A stretch of DNA of 64,000 nt, taken from contig CAKKRJ010000002.1 in NCBI GenBank assembly GCA_919902775.1, positions 189,322-253,321 of the forward strand. Direction: 5' to 3'. Shown here piece after piece: positions 1 through 9,383 of this stretch; the first letter of the stretch is position 1; each line of letters starts with the position of its first letter. The DNA comes from Burkholderiaceae bacterium. Lineage in GTDB: Bacteria; Pseudomonadota; Gammaproteobacteria; Burkholderiales; Burkholderiaceae_C. The notes beneath the pieces are model-generated. The model had not been told where the DNA came from. It was given only the letters and a program-made list of their open reading frames with translations, and searched no databases. The translations under genes and the position numbers were made by a program.

Positions 1-840
1 GCTGTGGATGCGCATTGTCATGTGTTTGGGCCGGGTGCCGAGTTTCCCTACGCACCCGAGCGCAAGTACACGCCTTGCGATGCGTCCAAGCATCAGCTGT
101 ATGCGCTGCGTGACCACCTGGGCTTTGCGCGCAACGTGGTGGTGCAAGCCACTTGCCACGGCGCGGACAACCGCGCCATGGTGGATGCCTTGGTCAGCTC
201 TGGCGGCAAGGCGCGTGGCGTGGCCACCGTCAAGCGCAGTGTGACGGACCAAGAAATCCAGGCCATGCACGACGCCGGTGTGCGCGGTGTGCGCTTCAAC
301 TTCGTCAAGCGCTTGGTCGACTTCACGCCCAAGGACGAGCTGATGGAAATCGCCAGCCGCATCGCGAAGTGGGGCTGGCACGTGGTCATCTACTTTGAAG
401 CTGTGGACCTGCCCGAGTTGTGGGATTTCTTCACCGCCTTGCCGACCACGGTGGTGGTGGACCACATGGGCCGGCCCGATGTGGCACTGCCGGTGGACGG
501 CCCGCAGTTTGCGCTGTTCCAGAAGTTCATGCGCGAGCACAAGAACGTGTGGAGCAAGGTGTCTTGCCCCGAGCGTTTGTCGGTCACCGGCCCGAAAGCC
601 TTGAATGGTGAGCAAAACGCTTACCAAGACGTGATCCCATTTGCCCGGCGCATCGTGGAAGAATTTCCAGACCGCGTGCTGTGGGGCACCGACTGGCCAC
701 ACCCCAACCTGAAAGACCACATGCCAGACGATGGCCTGCTGGTGGATTTCATTCCGCACATCGCGCCCACAGCCGAGCTGCAGCAAAAATTGCTGGTGGA
801 CAATCCGATGCGCTTGTACTGGCCTGAAGAAGTCCGCTGA
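1..840 (+). CDS. ligI: 2-pyrone-4,6-dicarboxylate hydrolase (5' end cut by window)
   Basis: Metal-dependent hydrolase of the amidohydrolase superfamily that opens 2-pyrone-4,6-dicarboxylate (PDC) in the protocatechuate 4,5-cleavage pathway. The visible 279 codons open with DAHCHVFGPG, the N-terminal HxH metal motif of the family, and near the end show GTDWPHPN, which carries the conserved catalytic Asp. The family is usually about 290-300 residues, so only a short N-terminus lies outside the window. A GTG at position 4 is probably internal rather than the start. It reads into the ligABC genes, which supply its substrate: LigAB opens the ring and LigC makes PDC. A REP-like repeat cluster separates it from ligA. 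Confidence 0.9.
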   Translation, partial: AVDAHCHVFGPGAEFPYAPERKYTPCDASKHQLYALRDHLGFARNVVVQATCHGADNRAMVDALVSSGGKARGVATVKRSVTDQEIQAMHDAGVRGVRFNFVKRLVDFTPKDELMEIASRIAKWGWHVVIYFEAVDLPELWDFFTALPTTVVVDHMGRPDVALPVDGPQFALFQKFMREHKNVWSKVSCPERLSVTGPKALNGEQNAYQDVIPFARRIVEEFPDRVLWGTDWPHPNLKDHMPDDGLLVDFIPHIAPTAELQQKLLVDNPMRLYWPEEVR

Positions 841-860
841 TCACGGTGAAAAAACAGGCC

Positions 861-997
861 TTCGGCCGCAGGGGCGGCCTCCACCAAACAACCGGGAACC
901 TTGTGGGAGCGCGCCCCTGCGCGCGAATGCTTCGGCCGCAGGGGCGACCTCCTACAAACAACCGGAACCCTGTTGGAGCGCCCTCGCGCACGAATGC
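861..997. repeat. REP-like hairpin cluster, locus 1
   Basis: Two tandem copies of a two-hairpin unit lie just after the ligI stop. One arm reads GGCCGC-CCCT-GCGGCC and the other GCGCGC-CCCT-GCGCGC on the appropriate strands, each preceded by GTGGGAG and followed by GAA. The second copy is degenerate, with a GGTCGC-type arm and a damaged second hairpin. The flank GTGAAA near 846 recurs at other loci of this family. It occupies most of the ligI-ligA gap and could affect mRNA stability or termination between them. Confidence 0.85.
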
Positions 998-1065
998 CCC
1001 TTTGAGTTTTTTTCACTATCCGTGGCCTCGCCCATCTGCAAAAAGTTAGACCGATTGGAGAATTT

Positions 1066-2384
<1,319 letters not shown>

Positions 2385-2396
2385 ATAGGAAGAACC

Positions 2397-3353
2397 ATGA
2401 GCAAGACCATCAAAGTTGCCCTGGCCGGGGCAGGTGCCTTTGGCATCAAACACCTGGACGGCATCAAGAACATCGACGGCGTGGAAGTCGTCTCGCTGAT
2501 CAGCCGCGACATTGAAAAGACCAAGGAAGTCGCGGCCCAATACGGCATCGCCCACGCCACGACCGAACTGGACGAAGCCCTGGCTTTGAAAGAAGTCGAT
2601 GCCGTGATCCTGTGCACCCCCACGCAGATGCACGCCAGCCAGACCTTGGCCTGCCTCAAAGCGGGCAAGCACGTGCAGGTCGAAATCCCGCTGTGCGATG
2701 TCTACAAGGAAGGCCAGGAAGTCCTGCGCGTCCAAAAGGAATCCGGTTTGGTGGCCATGGTGGGACATACCCGCCGCTTCAACCCCAGCCACCAGTGGGT
2801 CAACAACAAGATCAAGGCCGGCGAGTTCAACATCCAGCAGATGGATGTGCAGACCTACTTCTTCCGCCGTACCAACATGAACGCGCTGGGCCAGGCCCGC
2901 AGCTGGACCGACCACCTGCTGTGGCACCACGCTGCCCACACCGTGGACCTGTTCGCCTACCAGTGCGGCAGCCCCATCGTCAAAGCCAACGCGGTGCAAG
3001 GCCCGATCCACCCCGCTTTAGGCATTGCCATGGACATGAGCATCCAGCTCCAGGCCGCCAACGGGGCGATCTGCACCTTGTCCCTCAGCTTCAACAACGA
3101 TGGCCCGCTGGGCACCTACTTCCGCTACATCGGCGACACCGGCACCTACCTGGCCCGCTACGACGACCTGTACACCGGCAAGGAAGAAAAAATCGACGTG
3201 TCCCAGGTGGCGGTGTCGATGAACGGCATTGAGTTGCAAGACCGTGAATTCTTCGCTGCGATCAAGGAAGGCCGTGAGCCGAATTCGAGCATTGCGCAAG
3301 TGCTGCCTTGCTACCAGGTGCTGCACGATCTGGAGCAACAGCTGAACAGCTGA
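2397..3353 (+). CDS. ligC: 4-carboxy-2-hydroxymuconate-6-semialdehyde dehydrogenase (Gfo/Idh/MocA family)
   Basis: NAD(P)-dependent enzyme of 318 residues that oxidises the hemiacetal form of the LigAB product to PDC, which LigI then hydrolyses. The N-terminus is a Rossmann fold with GAGAFGIKHLDG at residues 11-22. The usual EKP motif of Gfo/Idh/MocA enzymes is replaced by VEIPL near residue 98, so the common Lys is absent. To my knowledge LigC proteins share this substitution. The gene is the last of the ligABC block and is followed by a strong rho-independent terminator. Confidence 0.88.
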   Translation: MSKTIKVALAGAGAFGIKHLDGIKNIDGVEVVSLISRDIEKTKEVAAQYGIAHATTELDEALALKEVDAVILCTPTQMHASQTLACLKAGKHVQVEIPLCDVYKEGQEVLRVQKESGLVAMVGHTRRFNPSHQWVNNKIKAGEFNIQQMDVQTYFFRRTNMNALGQARSWTDHLLWHHAAHTVDLFAYQCGSPIVKANAVQGPIHPALGIAMDMSIQLQAANGAICTLSLSFNNDGPLGTYFRYIGDTGTYLARYDDLYTGKEEKIDVSQVAVSMNGIELQDREFFAAIKEGREPNSSIAQVLPCYQVLHDLEQQLNS

Positions 3354-3372
3354 TGCTGGCTTGCCTCTGAAC

Positions 3373-3404
3373 AAAAGCCGCAGCACGCAAGTGCTGCGGC
3401 TTTT
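3373..3404 (+). terminator. Rho-independent terminator after ligC
   Basis: A perfect 14-bp stem (AAAAGCCGCAGCAC and its complement) encloses a four-base GCAA loop, ends in a T-run, and lies 19 bases after the ligC stop. The A/T-flanked stem may act in both directions. It closes the lig operon and separates it from the toxin-antitoxin module. Confidence 0.92.
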
Positions 3405-3587
3405 GTGCCTTTGAAAGGCATTCAAAATAGTTCAAAAATTTGTTGCACTCAGGAAGCCCGAAGACCTTGCTCGCCAAAATATCGACCGGTTGCGTGAGCA
3501 AGCTTGTGGGCAGGTCTGCCATCTGAGCGAAGGCCCGACTTGGTGGCTGTGATTTAATCCAGTACCCCATCAATCCTTTGGTGAAAA

Positions 3588-3602
3588 TTACCACCATGGT
3601 AA
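3588..3602. promoter_or_regulatory. Inverted repeat at the toxin start (candidate operator)
   Basis: TTACC and GGTAA flank a five-base spacer, and a third similar half-site (GGTGA) lies just upstream at 3580-3584. The site overlaps all candidate starts of the toxin gene (TTG 3578, GTG 3581, ATG 3596). Antitoxins of this class usually repress their own operon, so this is a plausible antitoxin-binding site. That function is inferred from position only. Confidence 0.4.
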
Positions 3603-4000
3603 GTTTGAAGGTCATTTCAGAGTACAGTGGAGACCCTGTTCCCGGGAACAGGGTCAAGATCGGTGCGGGTCCTCTGTATGACTTGGCGCGGGTGCAGGCT
3701 CTGGCCGCTCAGGCTGACCACGTGAAGTTGCTCACGGCCAAGTGCCGGCAAGACGTGCATAACCTGGGTTGGGACGAGGACGATGTGGCTCAGCTGCTGT
3801 TGTGTTTGACGGCAGGGGATTACAAGGATTCCGAGTGGTGTGACAACGGCAAAGGGGCTTGGGCGGCTTGTGATGCCTACACGATCAAGCGCAGGGAGTG
3901 GGTGGAAACTGCTCGCAAAGAACTGACGATGGCATATTTCTTGAAGTTTGCGATTGGCAAGACGGGCACATTGGTGCTGATGCTGTCTTGCCACTCTTGA
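3596..4000 (+). CDS. MqsR-family toxin of a chaperone-linked toxin-antitoxin module
   Basis: Predicted mRNA interferase, 134 residues from the ATG at 3596; TTG 3578 and GTG 3581 are alternative starts. The core from about residue 27 (GPLYDLARVQALAA) through CLTAGDYKDSEW to the C-terminal KTGTLVLMLSCHS follows the MqsR pattern of an N-terminal helix, a central LxxxDFYKS-like segment and a final beta strand. E. coli MqsR is 98 residues, so about 25-30 residues at the N-terminus are extra, and they overlap a perfect palindrome. An MqsA-like antitoxin and a SecB-like protein follow. I see family resemblance rather than close identity, and the start is uncertain. Confidence 0.78.
   Translation: MVSLKVISEYSGDPVPGNRVKIGAGPLYDLARVQALAAQADHVKLLTAKCRQDVHNLGWDEDDVAQLLLCLTAGDYKDSEWCDNGKGAWAACDAYTIKRREWVETARKELTMAYFLKFAIGKTGTLVLMLSCHS
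3632..3655. promoter_or_regulatory. Perfect 24-bp palindrome in the 5' part of the toxin gene
   Basis: The half-site GACCCTGTTCCC is followed directly by its exact reverse complement. It lies 36 bases into the gene as annotated here and encodes the non-conserved N-terminal extension. It could be an operator for the antitoxin or a cruciform/mRNA hairpin that limits toxin translation. The symmetry is seen directly; the role is inferred. Confidence 0.6.
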
Positions 4001-4026
4001 GCAAATACAAAGACCTGGAGGTCTGT

Positions 4027-4587
4027 ATGAACGACAAAACACTTTGCCCCATTTGCGGGGAAGGCCATGTGACCGATCACGTGGACCAGATGGAAACCGA
4101 ATACAAAGGGCACAAGGGCCTGGTGGCATCGCACTACCAGCTGTGCGATGCCTGCGGTTCTGACTTTGCCGGTGCGGCTGAGATGCGCGCCAATAAGCGC
4201 ACCATGTTGGCCTTTCGCAAACAGGTGGATGGTCTGTTGTCGTGTTCAGAGATTTTGGCTTTACGTAAGCGTTATGGTCTGAATCAGCAGCAAGCAGCGC
4301 GCTTGTTCGGCGGTGGGCCGGTCGCGTTCAGCAAATACGAGAACGACGATGTGGCGCATTCCGAGGCCATGGACAAGCTGCTGCGCTTGGCATTGCGCAG
4401 CGAAACAGCCTTTTGGGAATTGGTAGACCAAGCGGGCATGACGGCTGAATTGCGTCCTGCCAAGGCTGAGTTGACGTTTTCATTTTCCAATGTGATTTCG
4501 GTTGACTTTGTTTCGCGCGATGGTTTCAAACCATCCAAGGTTTCAGGCATGCACGCTTATGAGCCAGGAGCGCGCACATGGAAGTGA
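4027..4587 (+). CDS. MqsA-family antitoxin with C-terminal extension
   Basis: Two-domain antitoxin of 186 residues. The N-terminus has a zinc-binding CPIC...CDAC pair (from residues 7 and 38), as in MqsA. The middle carries an Xre-type helix-turn-helix with LNQQQAARLFGGGPVAFSKY, matching the MqsA signature GGG-x-x-AFSRYE. E. coli MqsA is 131 residues. Here about 50 more residues follow, ending in an aromatic-rich tail (GMHAYEPGARTWK). Such a tail fits a chaperone-addiction (ChAD) segment of toxin-antitoxin-chaperone systems, which makes the antitoxin depend on its SecB-like partner. Its last 10 bases overlap the next gene. Confidence 0.88.
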   Translation: MNDKTLCPICGEGHVTDHVDQMETEYKGHKGLVASHYQLCDACGSDFAGAAEMRANKRTMLAFRKQVDGLLSCSEILALRKRYGLNQQQAARLFGGGPVAFSKYENDDVAHSEAMDKLLRLALRSETAFWELVDQAGMTAELRPAKAELTFSFSNVISVDFVSRDGFKPSKVSGMHAYEPGARTWK

Positions 4588-5000
4588 GAGCGCAACGCCC
4601 GCGTCTGGTGTCGATGCGCGTGGTTCAGTTTCATGGTGAAAGCACGGCATTGGCCAATCCGCTACAGCCCATGCAATTGGCACTTTCACAAGACATTCAG
4701 GTGGGCTTGGGGATGTCCACAGACGCCAGTCAACGCATGCTGGCAATGGTGAATGTGCGCTTCACCGCCAAGGCCGTGCCGGAGTTGGAGGGTGTTGCGA
4801 AGCCTGAGTTTTCCGGTCTCTATGAGGGCAAGTTTGAATACCCCGTGGGCGTGCAGGAGTCGGACATCGTGGCACGTTTTGACACTGAGCCCTATCAATA
4901 CGTCTTGGTGGCCCAGGTGGTACCTTTGGCCATGACGCATTTCAGTCGTGAGCTGCAAGCCATGGGCGTGGATGCGCGTGAATTTCCTTTGGGCATTTGA
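4578..5000 (+). CDS. SecB-like chaperone of the toxin-antitoxin-chaperone module
   Basis: A 140-residue protein whose start lies inside the antitoxin gene (10-base overlap), so translation is coupled. Its pattern follows the SecB order of strands and helices: VRFTAKA corresponds to the VRVTVTAS strand of SecB. EFSGLYEGKFEYPVGV corresponds to the AFLCEVQQGGIF region. YVLVAQVVPLAMTHFSREL and a final FPLGI correspond to the ILFPYARE helix region and the following loop. In known TAC systems a dedicated SecB-like chaperone binds and protects the antitoxin. The assignment is by eye and by gene order; identity to housekeeping SecB is low. Confidence 0.75.
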   Translation: MEVRAQRPRLVSMRVVQFHGESTALANPLQPMQLALSQDIQVGLGMSTDASQRMLAMVNVRFTAKAVPELEGVAKPEFSGLYEGKFEYPVGVQESDIVARFDTEPYQYVLVAQVVPLAMTHFSRELQAMGVDAREFPLGI

Positions 5001-5009
5001 GGCGGACCG

Positions 5010-6191
5010 ATGACCTCAGTGAAGCAAAGCGAGCGCAGCAGTTTGCGCGTGATGGGTCTGGCGGGTTTTGCCAGCATGGCTTCCATGCGCATGTGCGATC
5101 CGATGCTGGTGGTGTTGGGGCAGGAGTTCCAGGTCTCCACCGGTGAGGCTTCGCGTGTGGTCTCGGCCTTTGCCGTGGCCTATGGCGTGCTGCAGTTGTT
5201 TTACGGTCCGCTGGGGGACCGCTTTGGCAAGTTGCGTGTGGTCTCTTTGGCGGTGCTGGCCTGCGCCGTGTTCAGCGCCATCACCAGCATGGCGTCCGAC
5301 CTCACGCTGCTGGTGGTGATGCGCGCCTTCATGGGCGCAGCGGCGGCGGGCATCATCCCGCTGTCCATGGCCTGGATCGGCGACCAGGTGGCCTATGACC
5401 GCAGGCAAGAGACCTTGGCCAAGCTGATGGGCTATACCGTCACCGGCATGATGGCCGGTCTGTGGTTTGGTGGTTTTGCGGCAGAGCATTTGGGTTGGCG
5501 CAGCGCATTTGCGGCGGTGTCGGCACTGTTTGCCATCGCGGCGTTCATGCTGTGGCGCAAGTTGCGCCACTTGCCTGCGCCCACCGCCGCCGCTGGCGCA
5601 TCCAGTTTCATCGCGTACTTTGCCAGCACATTGCAGATGCTGCGTGTGCCGCGTGTGCGTCAGGTCTTGACCGTCACGGCCATTGAAGGGGCCTTGGTGT
5701 TTGGGGCCATGGCCTTCATTCCCACCCATTTGCACCAGCAGTTCGGCATGAGCGTGGTCTTTGCGGGCTCGGTCATGATGCTTTACGGTGTGGGCGGTTT
5801 GTTTTACAGCCAGTTGGCACGACGTTGGCTGGGCTGGTTGGGGGGCGAGCGCGGTTTGGTCAAGACTGGCACGGCCAGCATTGTGCTGGGGCTGCTCTTA
5901 TTGGCGTGGGCGCACCAGCCCGTTTGGGGCATGCTGGGCTGCTTGGCCACCGGGTTTGGTTTTTACATGCTGCACAACACGCTGCAGGTTCAGGCCACCC
6001 AAATGGCACCCGCCTCACGCGGCACCGCCGTGACGCTGTTTGCCTGCCTGCTGTTTTTTGGGCAGTCCAGTGGTGTGCTGCTCATGGCTGCGAGTGTGGA
6101 TCGGGGCTGGTTGCCTGCCGCTTTCAGCCTGGCGGCCCTAGGTGTGGCCGGTTTGGGCCTGGCCATCTCGCGCTTGGTGGGCAAGCATTGA
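5010..6191 (+). CDS. Major facilitator superfamily transporter
   Basis: Inner-membrane protein of 393 residues with about twelve hydrophobic segments. Motif A between helices 2 and 3 reads GPLGDRFGKLR near residue 69, typical of drug-efflux or sugar-type MFS proteins. The ATG lies nine bases after the SecB-like gene without an intervening terminator, so it may be co-transcribed with the toxin-antitoxin-chaperone module. The substrate cannot be read from the sequence; an exporter of the DHA type is most likely. Confidence 0.85.
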   Translation: MTSVKQSERSSLRVMGLAGFASMASMRMCDPMLVVLGQEFQVSTGEASRVVSAFAVAYGVLQLFYGPLGDRFGKLRVVSLAVLACAVFSAITSMASDLTLLVVMRAFMGAAAAGIIPLSMAWIGDQVAYDRRQETLAKLMGYTVTGMMAGLWFGGFAAEHLGWRSAFAAVSALFAIAAFMLWRKLRHLPAPTAAAGASSFIAYFASTLQMLRVPRVRQVLTVTAIEGALVFGAMAFIPTHLHQQFGMSVVFAGSVMMLYGVGGLFYSQLARRWLGWLGGERGLVKTGTASIVLGLLLLAWAHQPVWGMLGCLATGFGFYMLHNTLQVQATQMAPASRGTAVTLFACLLFFGQSSGVLLMAASVDRGWLPAAFSLAALGVAGLGLAISRLVGKH

Positions 6192-6351
6192 GCCACAGCG
6201 CAGCAGGGCCAACACAGCGGCGTGGCCGTCCACGGCGGGTTCGCAAAGCGGCAAGGTGCATCGGGCAAAACAAAATGGCATTGTGGTGTGGCGTCAGGGT
6301 TTTGGGCCTGCGGCGGCGATAAGATCGGCAGATTGATCGCAGGAATCTCCC

Positions 6352-7185
6352 ATGACAGACCGCTACGCCGTGATCGGCAACCCCATCGAGCAGAGCAAGT
6401 CGCCGCTCATCCACACCGCTTTTGCCCAGGTGACGAGGCAAGAAATGGAGTACACCAAGTTGCTGGCACCGCTGGATGGTTTTGCTTCGGTGGTAGACGC
6501 CTTTCGCGCCTCGGGTGGCCGGGGCATGAACGTGACGGCTCCGTTCAAGCTGGATGCGTTTGCTTATGCGACCGATCTGGCACCCAGCGCGCAGATGGCT
6601 GGCGCCGTCAACGCCATGAAGTTCGAAGGGGACAAGGTCTATGCCGAAAACTTTGACGGCGTGGGTCTGGTGCGCGATGTGGTGCACAACCTGGGCTGCC
6701 CGTTGCAAGGGCGCCGGGTCTTGATTCTTGGGGCGGGTGGCGCCACGCGCGGGGCCTTGCTGCCCATCCTGGCTCAAGGCCCTGCCGAGGTGGTGATCGT
6801 CAACCGCACCGTCTCCAAGGCGCAGGCCCTGGCCGAGTTGGCCCACCAGCACCAAACCGGTTCGGTGCCGGTGCGGGGCATGGGCTATGACGCGTTGGGC
6901 GATCAAGCGTTTGATGTGGTGCTGAACGCCACCTCGGCCAGCTTGACGGCCGAATTGCCGCCGTTGTCGCCATCGGCGTTTGCACCGGCTTGCCTGGCGT
7001 ATGAATTGGCCTATGGCAAAGGCCTCACGCCATTTCTGCAGTTGGCCCGGCAAGCGGGCGTGACGCGCCTGGCCGATGGCGTGGGCATGCTGGCCGAACA
7101 AGCGGCCGAGGCGTTTGCATGGTGGCGCGGCGTTCGCCCCGACACGGCGGCGGTGATTGCCCAACTCACCGTGCCTTTGGTCTGA
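6352..7185 (+). CDS. aroE: Shikimate 5-dehydrogenase (canonical AroE)
   Basis: NADP-dependent reduction of 3-dehydroshikimate to shikimate in aromatic amino-acid synthesis, or the reverse. The 277-residue protein keeps the family motifs: GNPIEQSKSP with both substrate-carboxylate serines, NVTAPFK with the catalytic Lys, FDGVGL with the catalytic Asp, the nucleotide loop GAGGATRG, and the NADP-selecting NRT (NRTVSKA). DGVGMLAEQ and FAWWRG lie near the C-terminus. It has its own 160-base upstream gap. Of the three AroE-type genes in the window it is the most canonical and is likely the biosynthetic copy. Confidence 0.92.
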   Translation: MTDRYAVIGNPIEQSKSPLIHTAFAQVTRQEMEYTKLLAPLDGFASVVDAFRASGGRGMNVTAPFKLDAFAYATDLAPSAQMAGAVNAMKFEGDKVYAENFDGVGLVRDVVHNLGCPLQGRRVLILGAGGATRGALLPILAQGPAEVVIVNRTVSKAQALAELAHQHQTGSVPVRGMGYDALGDQAFDVVLNATSASLTAELPPLSPSAFAPACLAYELAYGKGLTPFLQLARQAGVTRLADGVGMLAEQAAEAFAWWRGVRPDTAAVIAQLTVPLV

Positions 7186-7416
7186 TTTTTGTAACCACCG
7201 TGCCCCGCCGCGCTGCGGGTTGCGGCTGGCGTGCTTGGTCGATCGGTGTACACACATCGGTGTTTGAAAATAGTCCAAAGGCTACATGGTGTTTGCGCGG
7301 GCGATGCCGGACGATGCGTTCAGGTGTAAGCAAGCGGCATGTGGCCTTACTTTCGGTTACCGCATGCGGCTTGGTCAGAAGCCAGAATTTCCCCATCGTT
7401 TTTCATGGAGATCAAC
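7186..7416 (+). other. Intergenic region upstream of the DUF4382 lipoprotein
   Basis: A gap of 231 bases with no convincing open frame, hairpin terminator or repeat. The only functional element I can support is the ribosome binding site GGAG at 7407-7410, six bases before the ATG at 7417. Confidence 0.6.
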
Positions 7417-8634
7417 ATGCGCACAACAGCACGGCTTTTCAAATCTTTGTCATGGAGCGGTTGTGGACTGCTCGTCACAGGCTTGGTCGCTTGTGGTGGC
7501 GGTGGCGGTGGACCGTCCAGCGGCACCCTCAAATTGGCCATGACCGATGCGCCCGCTTGCGGTTATGACCACGTCTATGTCACGGTGAACAAAATCCGGG
7601 TGCACCAAAGTGCCAACGCCGACGGCACAGAGGCGGACTGGAGCGAGCTCAGCATCCCGGCTCAACGCATTGATTTACTCTCTTTGACCAATGGGGTGCT
7701 GCAAGAGTTGGGCTCTTTGCCTTTGCCCGCAGGCACCTACCAGCAGGTGCGCTTGGTGTTGGCCGACAACCCAGCCAACCCGTCGCAGGCCAATCCTTTG
7801 GCGAATGCGCTGGTGTTGTCAGGCACAACGGACGAAATCGTGCTGAGAACGCCCAGCGGGCAACAAAGTGGCTTCAAATTGCAGGCCCATTTTGCGGTGC
7901 AAAGTGGTCAGATCGCCGACATGGTGCTGGACTTCAACGCCTGCCGCTCCATCGTCAAGGCAGGCAGCTCGGGCAATTACAACCTGAAGCCCGTGGTGGC
8001 CGTGATCCCACGCCTGACCACGGCCATTGAAGGCTATGTGGACACGTCGATTGCAGCCCAGGTGGTGGTCTCTACACGCGATTCCAATAACAACCTGCGT
8101 GCCACCGTGCCCAATCCGCTCACGGGCAAGTTCACGCTGGCGTATTTGCCTGAAAACACCAATTACACCGTGGTGGTCGCTGGGCAAAACCTGACCACGG
8201 CAGCGGTCACCCATGTCCCGGTGTCGCTGGCCACCGGTGTCACATTGCTCAACCCGTCAACCAGCCCCATCTTGCCTGCGCCGTCGGGCATGGCCAGTGT
8301 GGCGGGCGTGGTCAGCAACAGCAGCAACGTGCTGTTGACCGATGCGGTCGTGTCGGCGCGTCAGTCCTTGAGCACGGGCCAAACGCTTGATGTCGCGGCC
8401 ACCGGTGTGAATGCCACGACCGCCGACTACAGCCTGAGCTTGCCCCTGGTCGCGGCCGTCAAGGCGCCCTACGCATCGGGCGGTGCCTTGACCTTCAGCA
8501 CCGACACCATGCTGGCCGGGCGCTACAACCTGACGGGCACGGCCAGTGGCTACACCACGCAAAGCACAGACCCTGTGCTCGATCTGGGTGCAGCAGGCAG
8601 CACCACGGTGAAAGATCTGGTGCTGACACCGTGA
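7417..8634 (+). CDS. DUF4382-domain lipoprotein
   Basis: Predicted outer-membrane or periplasmic lipoprotein of 405 residues. The start at 7417 is chosen because GGAG lies six bases upstream and the product then begins with a normal signal peptide. The lipobox LVAC near residue 25 is followed directly by a run of six glycines. The next 150 residues (GTLKLAMTDAPACGYDHVYV, then KIRVHQSANADG, RIDLLSL, PLPAGTYQQVRLVL) match DUF4382, a domain of unknown function common in bacterial lipoproteins. The C-terminal half resembles carboxypeptidase-regulatory-like beta-sandwich repeats. Its function is unknown. Confidence 0.83.
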   Translation: MRTTARLFKSLSWSGCGLLVTGLVACGGGGGGPSSGTLKLAMTDAPACGYDHVYVTVNKIRVHQSANADGTEADWSELSIPAQRIDLLSLTNGVLQELGSLPLPAGTYQQVRLVLADNPANPSQANPLANALVLSGTTDEIVLRTPSGQQSGFKLQAHFAVQSGQIADMVLDFNACRSIVKAGSSGNYNLKPVVAVIPRLTTAIEGYVDTSIAAQVVVSTRDSNNNLRATVPNPLTGKFTLAYLPENTNYTVVVAGQNLTTAAVTHVPVSLATGVTLLNPSTSPILPAPSGMASVAGVVSNSSNVLLTDAVVSARQSLSTGQTLDVAATGVNATTADYSLSLPLVAAVKAPYASGGALTFSTDTMLAGRYNLTGTASGYTTQSTDPVLDLGAAGSTTVKDLVLTP

Positions 8635-8710
8635 TGCCCTTGGGCGCAGCCTTGCAGGGTGTGGCCGACAGGGGACAATAGCGCTTTGTTCAAGCCGCCT
8701 GAGTCGTCCC

Positions 8711-9148
8711 ATGCCCCGCATCCAGTTCTCCCTTCCCGAGCAATTTGTTTTTGCCACGGACATTCAGATTTACATCAGCCACGTCAACCAGGGCGGGCAC
8801 CTCGACAACGCCCAACTGCTGACCCTGGTGTCGGAGGCTCGGGTGCGGTTCTTCAAATCGCTGGGCTACATCGAGGGCGATGTGGCCGGATACCCCATCG
8901 TGGTGGGCGACATGGTGGCGCAATACAAGTCTGAGGGCTTTCATGGTGAGACCATGCGCGTGAGCATGGTGCCGCAAGACTACAACCCCTACGGTTTTGA
9001 CCTGGTGTACCGCATGGAATGTCTGGACACGGGGCGCGAGGTGGCGCGCGGCAAGATTGGCATCGTGTTCGTCGACCGCGCCAGCCGCAAAGTGGCGAAG
9101 GTGCCGCAGGCGTTTGTGGCGCGGGTGTCGGCCTTGGCGGCCGGCTGA
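8711..9148 (+). CDS. Acyl-CoA thioesterase, 4HBT hotdog family
   Basis: A 145-residue single hotdog-fold protein. The N-terminal half contains ISHVNQGGHLDNAQLLTLVSEAR, which parallels the 4-hydroxybenzoyl-CoA thioesterase/YbgC pattern in which an Asp or Glu near the loop and the following helix form the active site. Likely activity is hydrolysis of a short-chain or aromatic acyl-CoA. It stands alone, with a small gap to the lipoprotein and a repeat cluster after its stop. The substrate is unknown. Confidence 0.8.
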   Translation: MPRIQFSLPEQFVFATDIQIYISHVNQGGHLDNAQLLTLVSEARVRFFKSLGYIEGDVAGYPIVVGDMVAQYKSEGFHGETMRVSMVPQDYNPYGFDLVYRMECLDTGREVARGKIGIVFVDRASRKVAKVPQAFVARVSALAAG

Positions 9149-9194
9149 TGAAAGTCAGTGGGCATTCGCCCACTCAATACGGTTCGGGGTTTTT

Positions 9195-9360
9195 GTAGGT
9201 CGCCCCTGCGGCCAAAGCATTCGCGCGCAGGGGCGCGCTCCCACACAAGGCTCAGGTGTTTTGTAGGAGGCCGCCCCTGCGGCCAAAGCATTCGCGCGCA
9301 AGGGCGTGCTCCCACTCAAGGCTCAGGTGTTTTTGTAGGAGGCCGCCCCTGCGGCCGAAG
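9195..9360. repeat. REP-like hairpin cluster, locus 2
   Basis: Five hairpin units alternate between the GGCCGC-type and GCGCGC-type stems around the constant CCCT (or AGGG) loop, two and a half copies of the paired unit. Each unit starts with GTAGG or GTGGG. The left flank GATGAAAGTCA is shared with locus 3. The cluster sits between convergent genes (thioesterase and G3E GTPase), where such hairpins can serve as a two-way transcriptional barrier. Confidence 0.88.
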
Positions 9361-9383
9361 GATGTTTTTTCACGTGAGGGTGT

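Noticed and set aside
9149-9383. Possible small ncRNA or attenuator gene in the repeat-rich gap
   Set aside because: The hairpins are explained by the dispersed repeat family; no separate promoter or terminator pair was seen.
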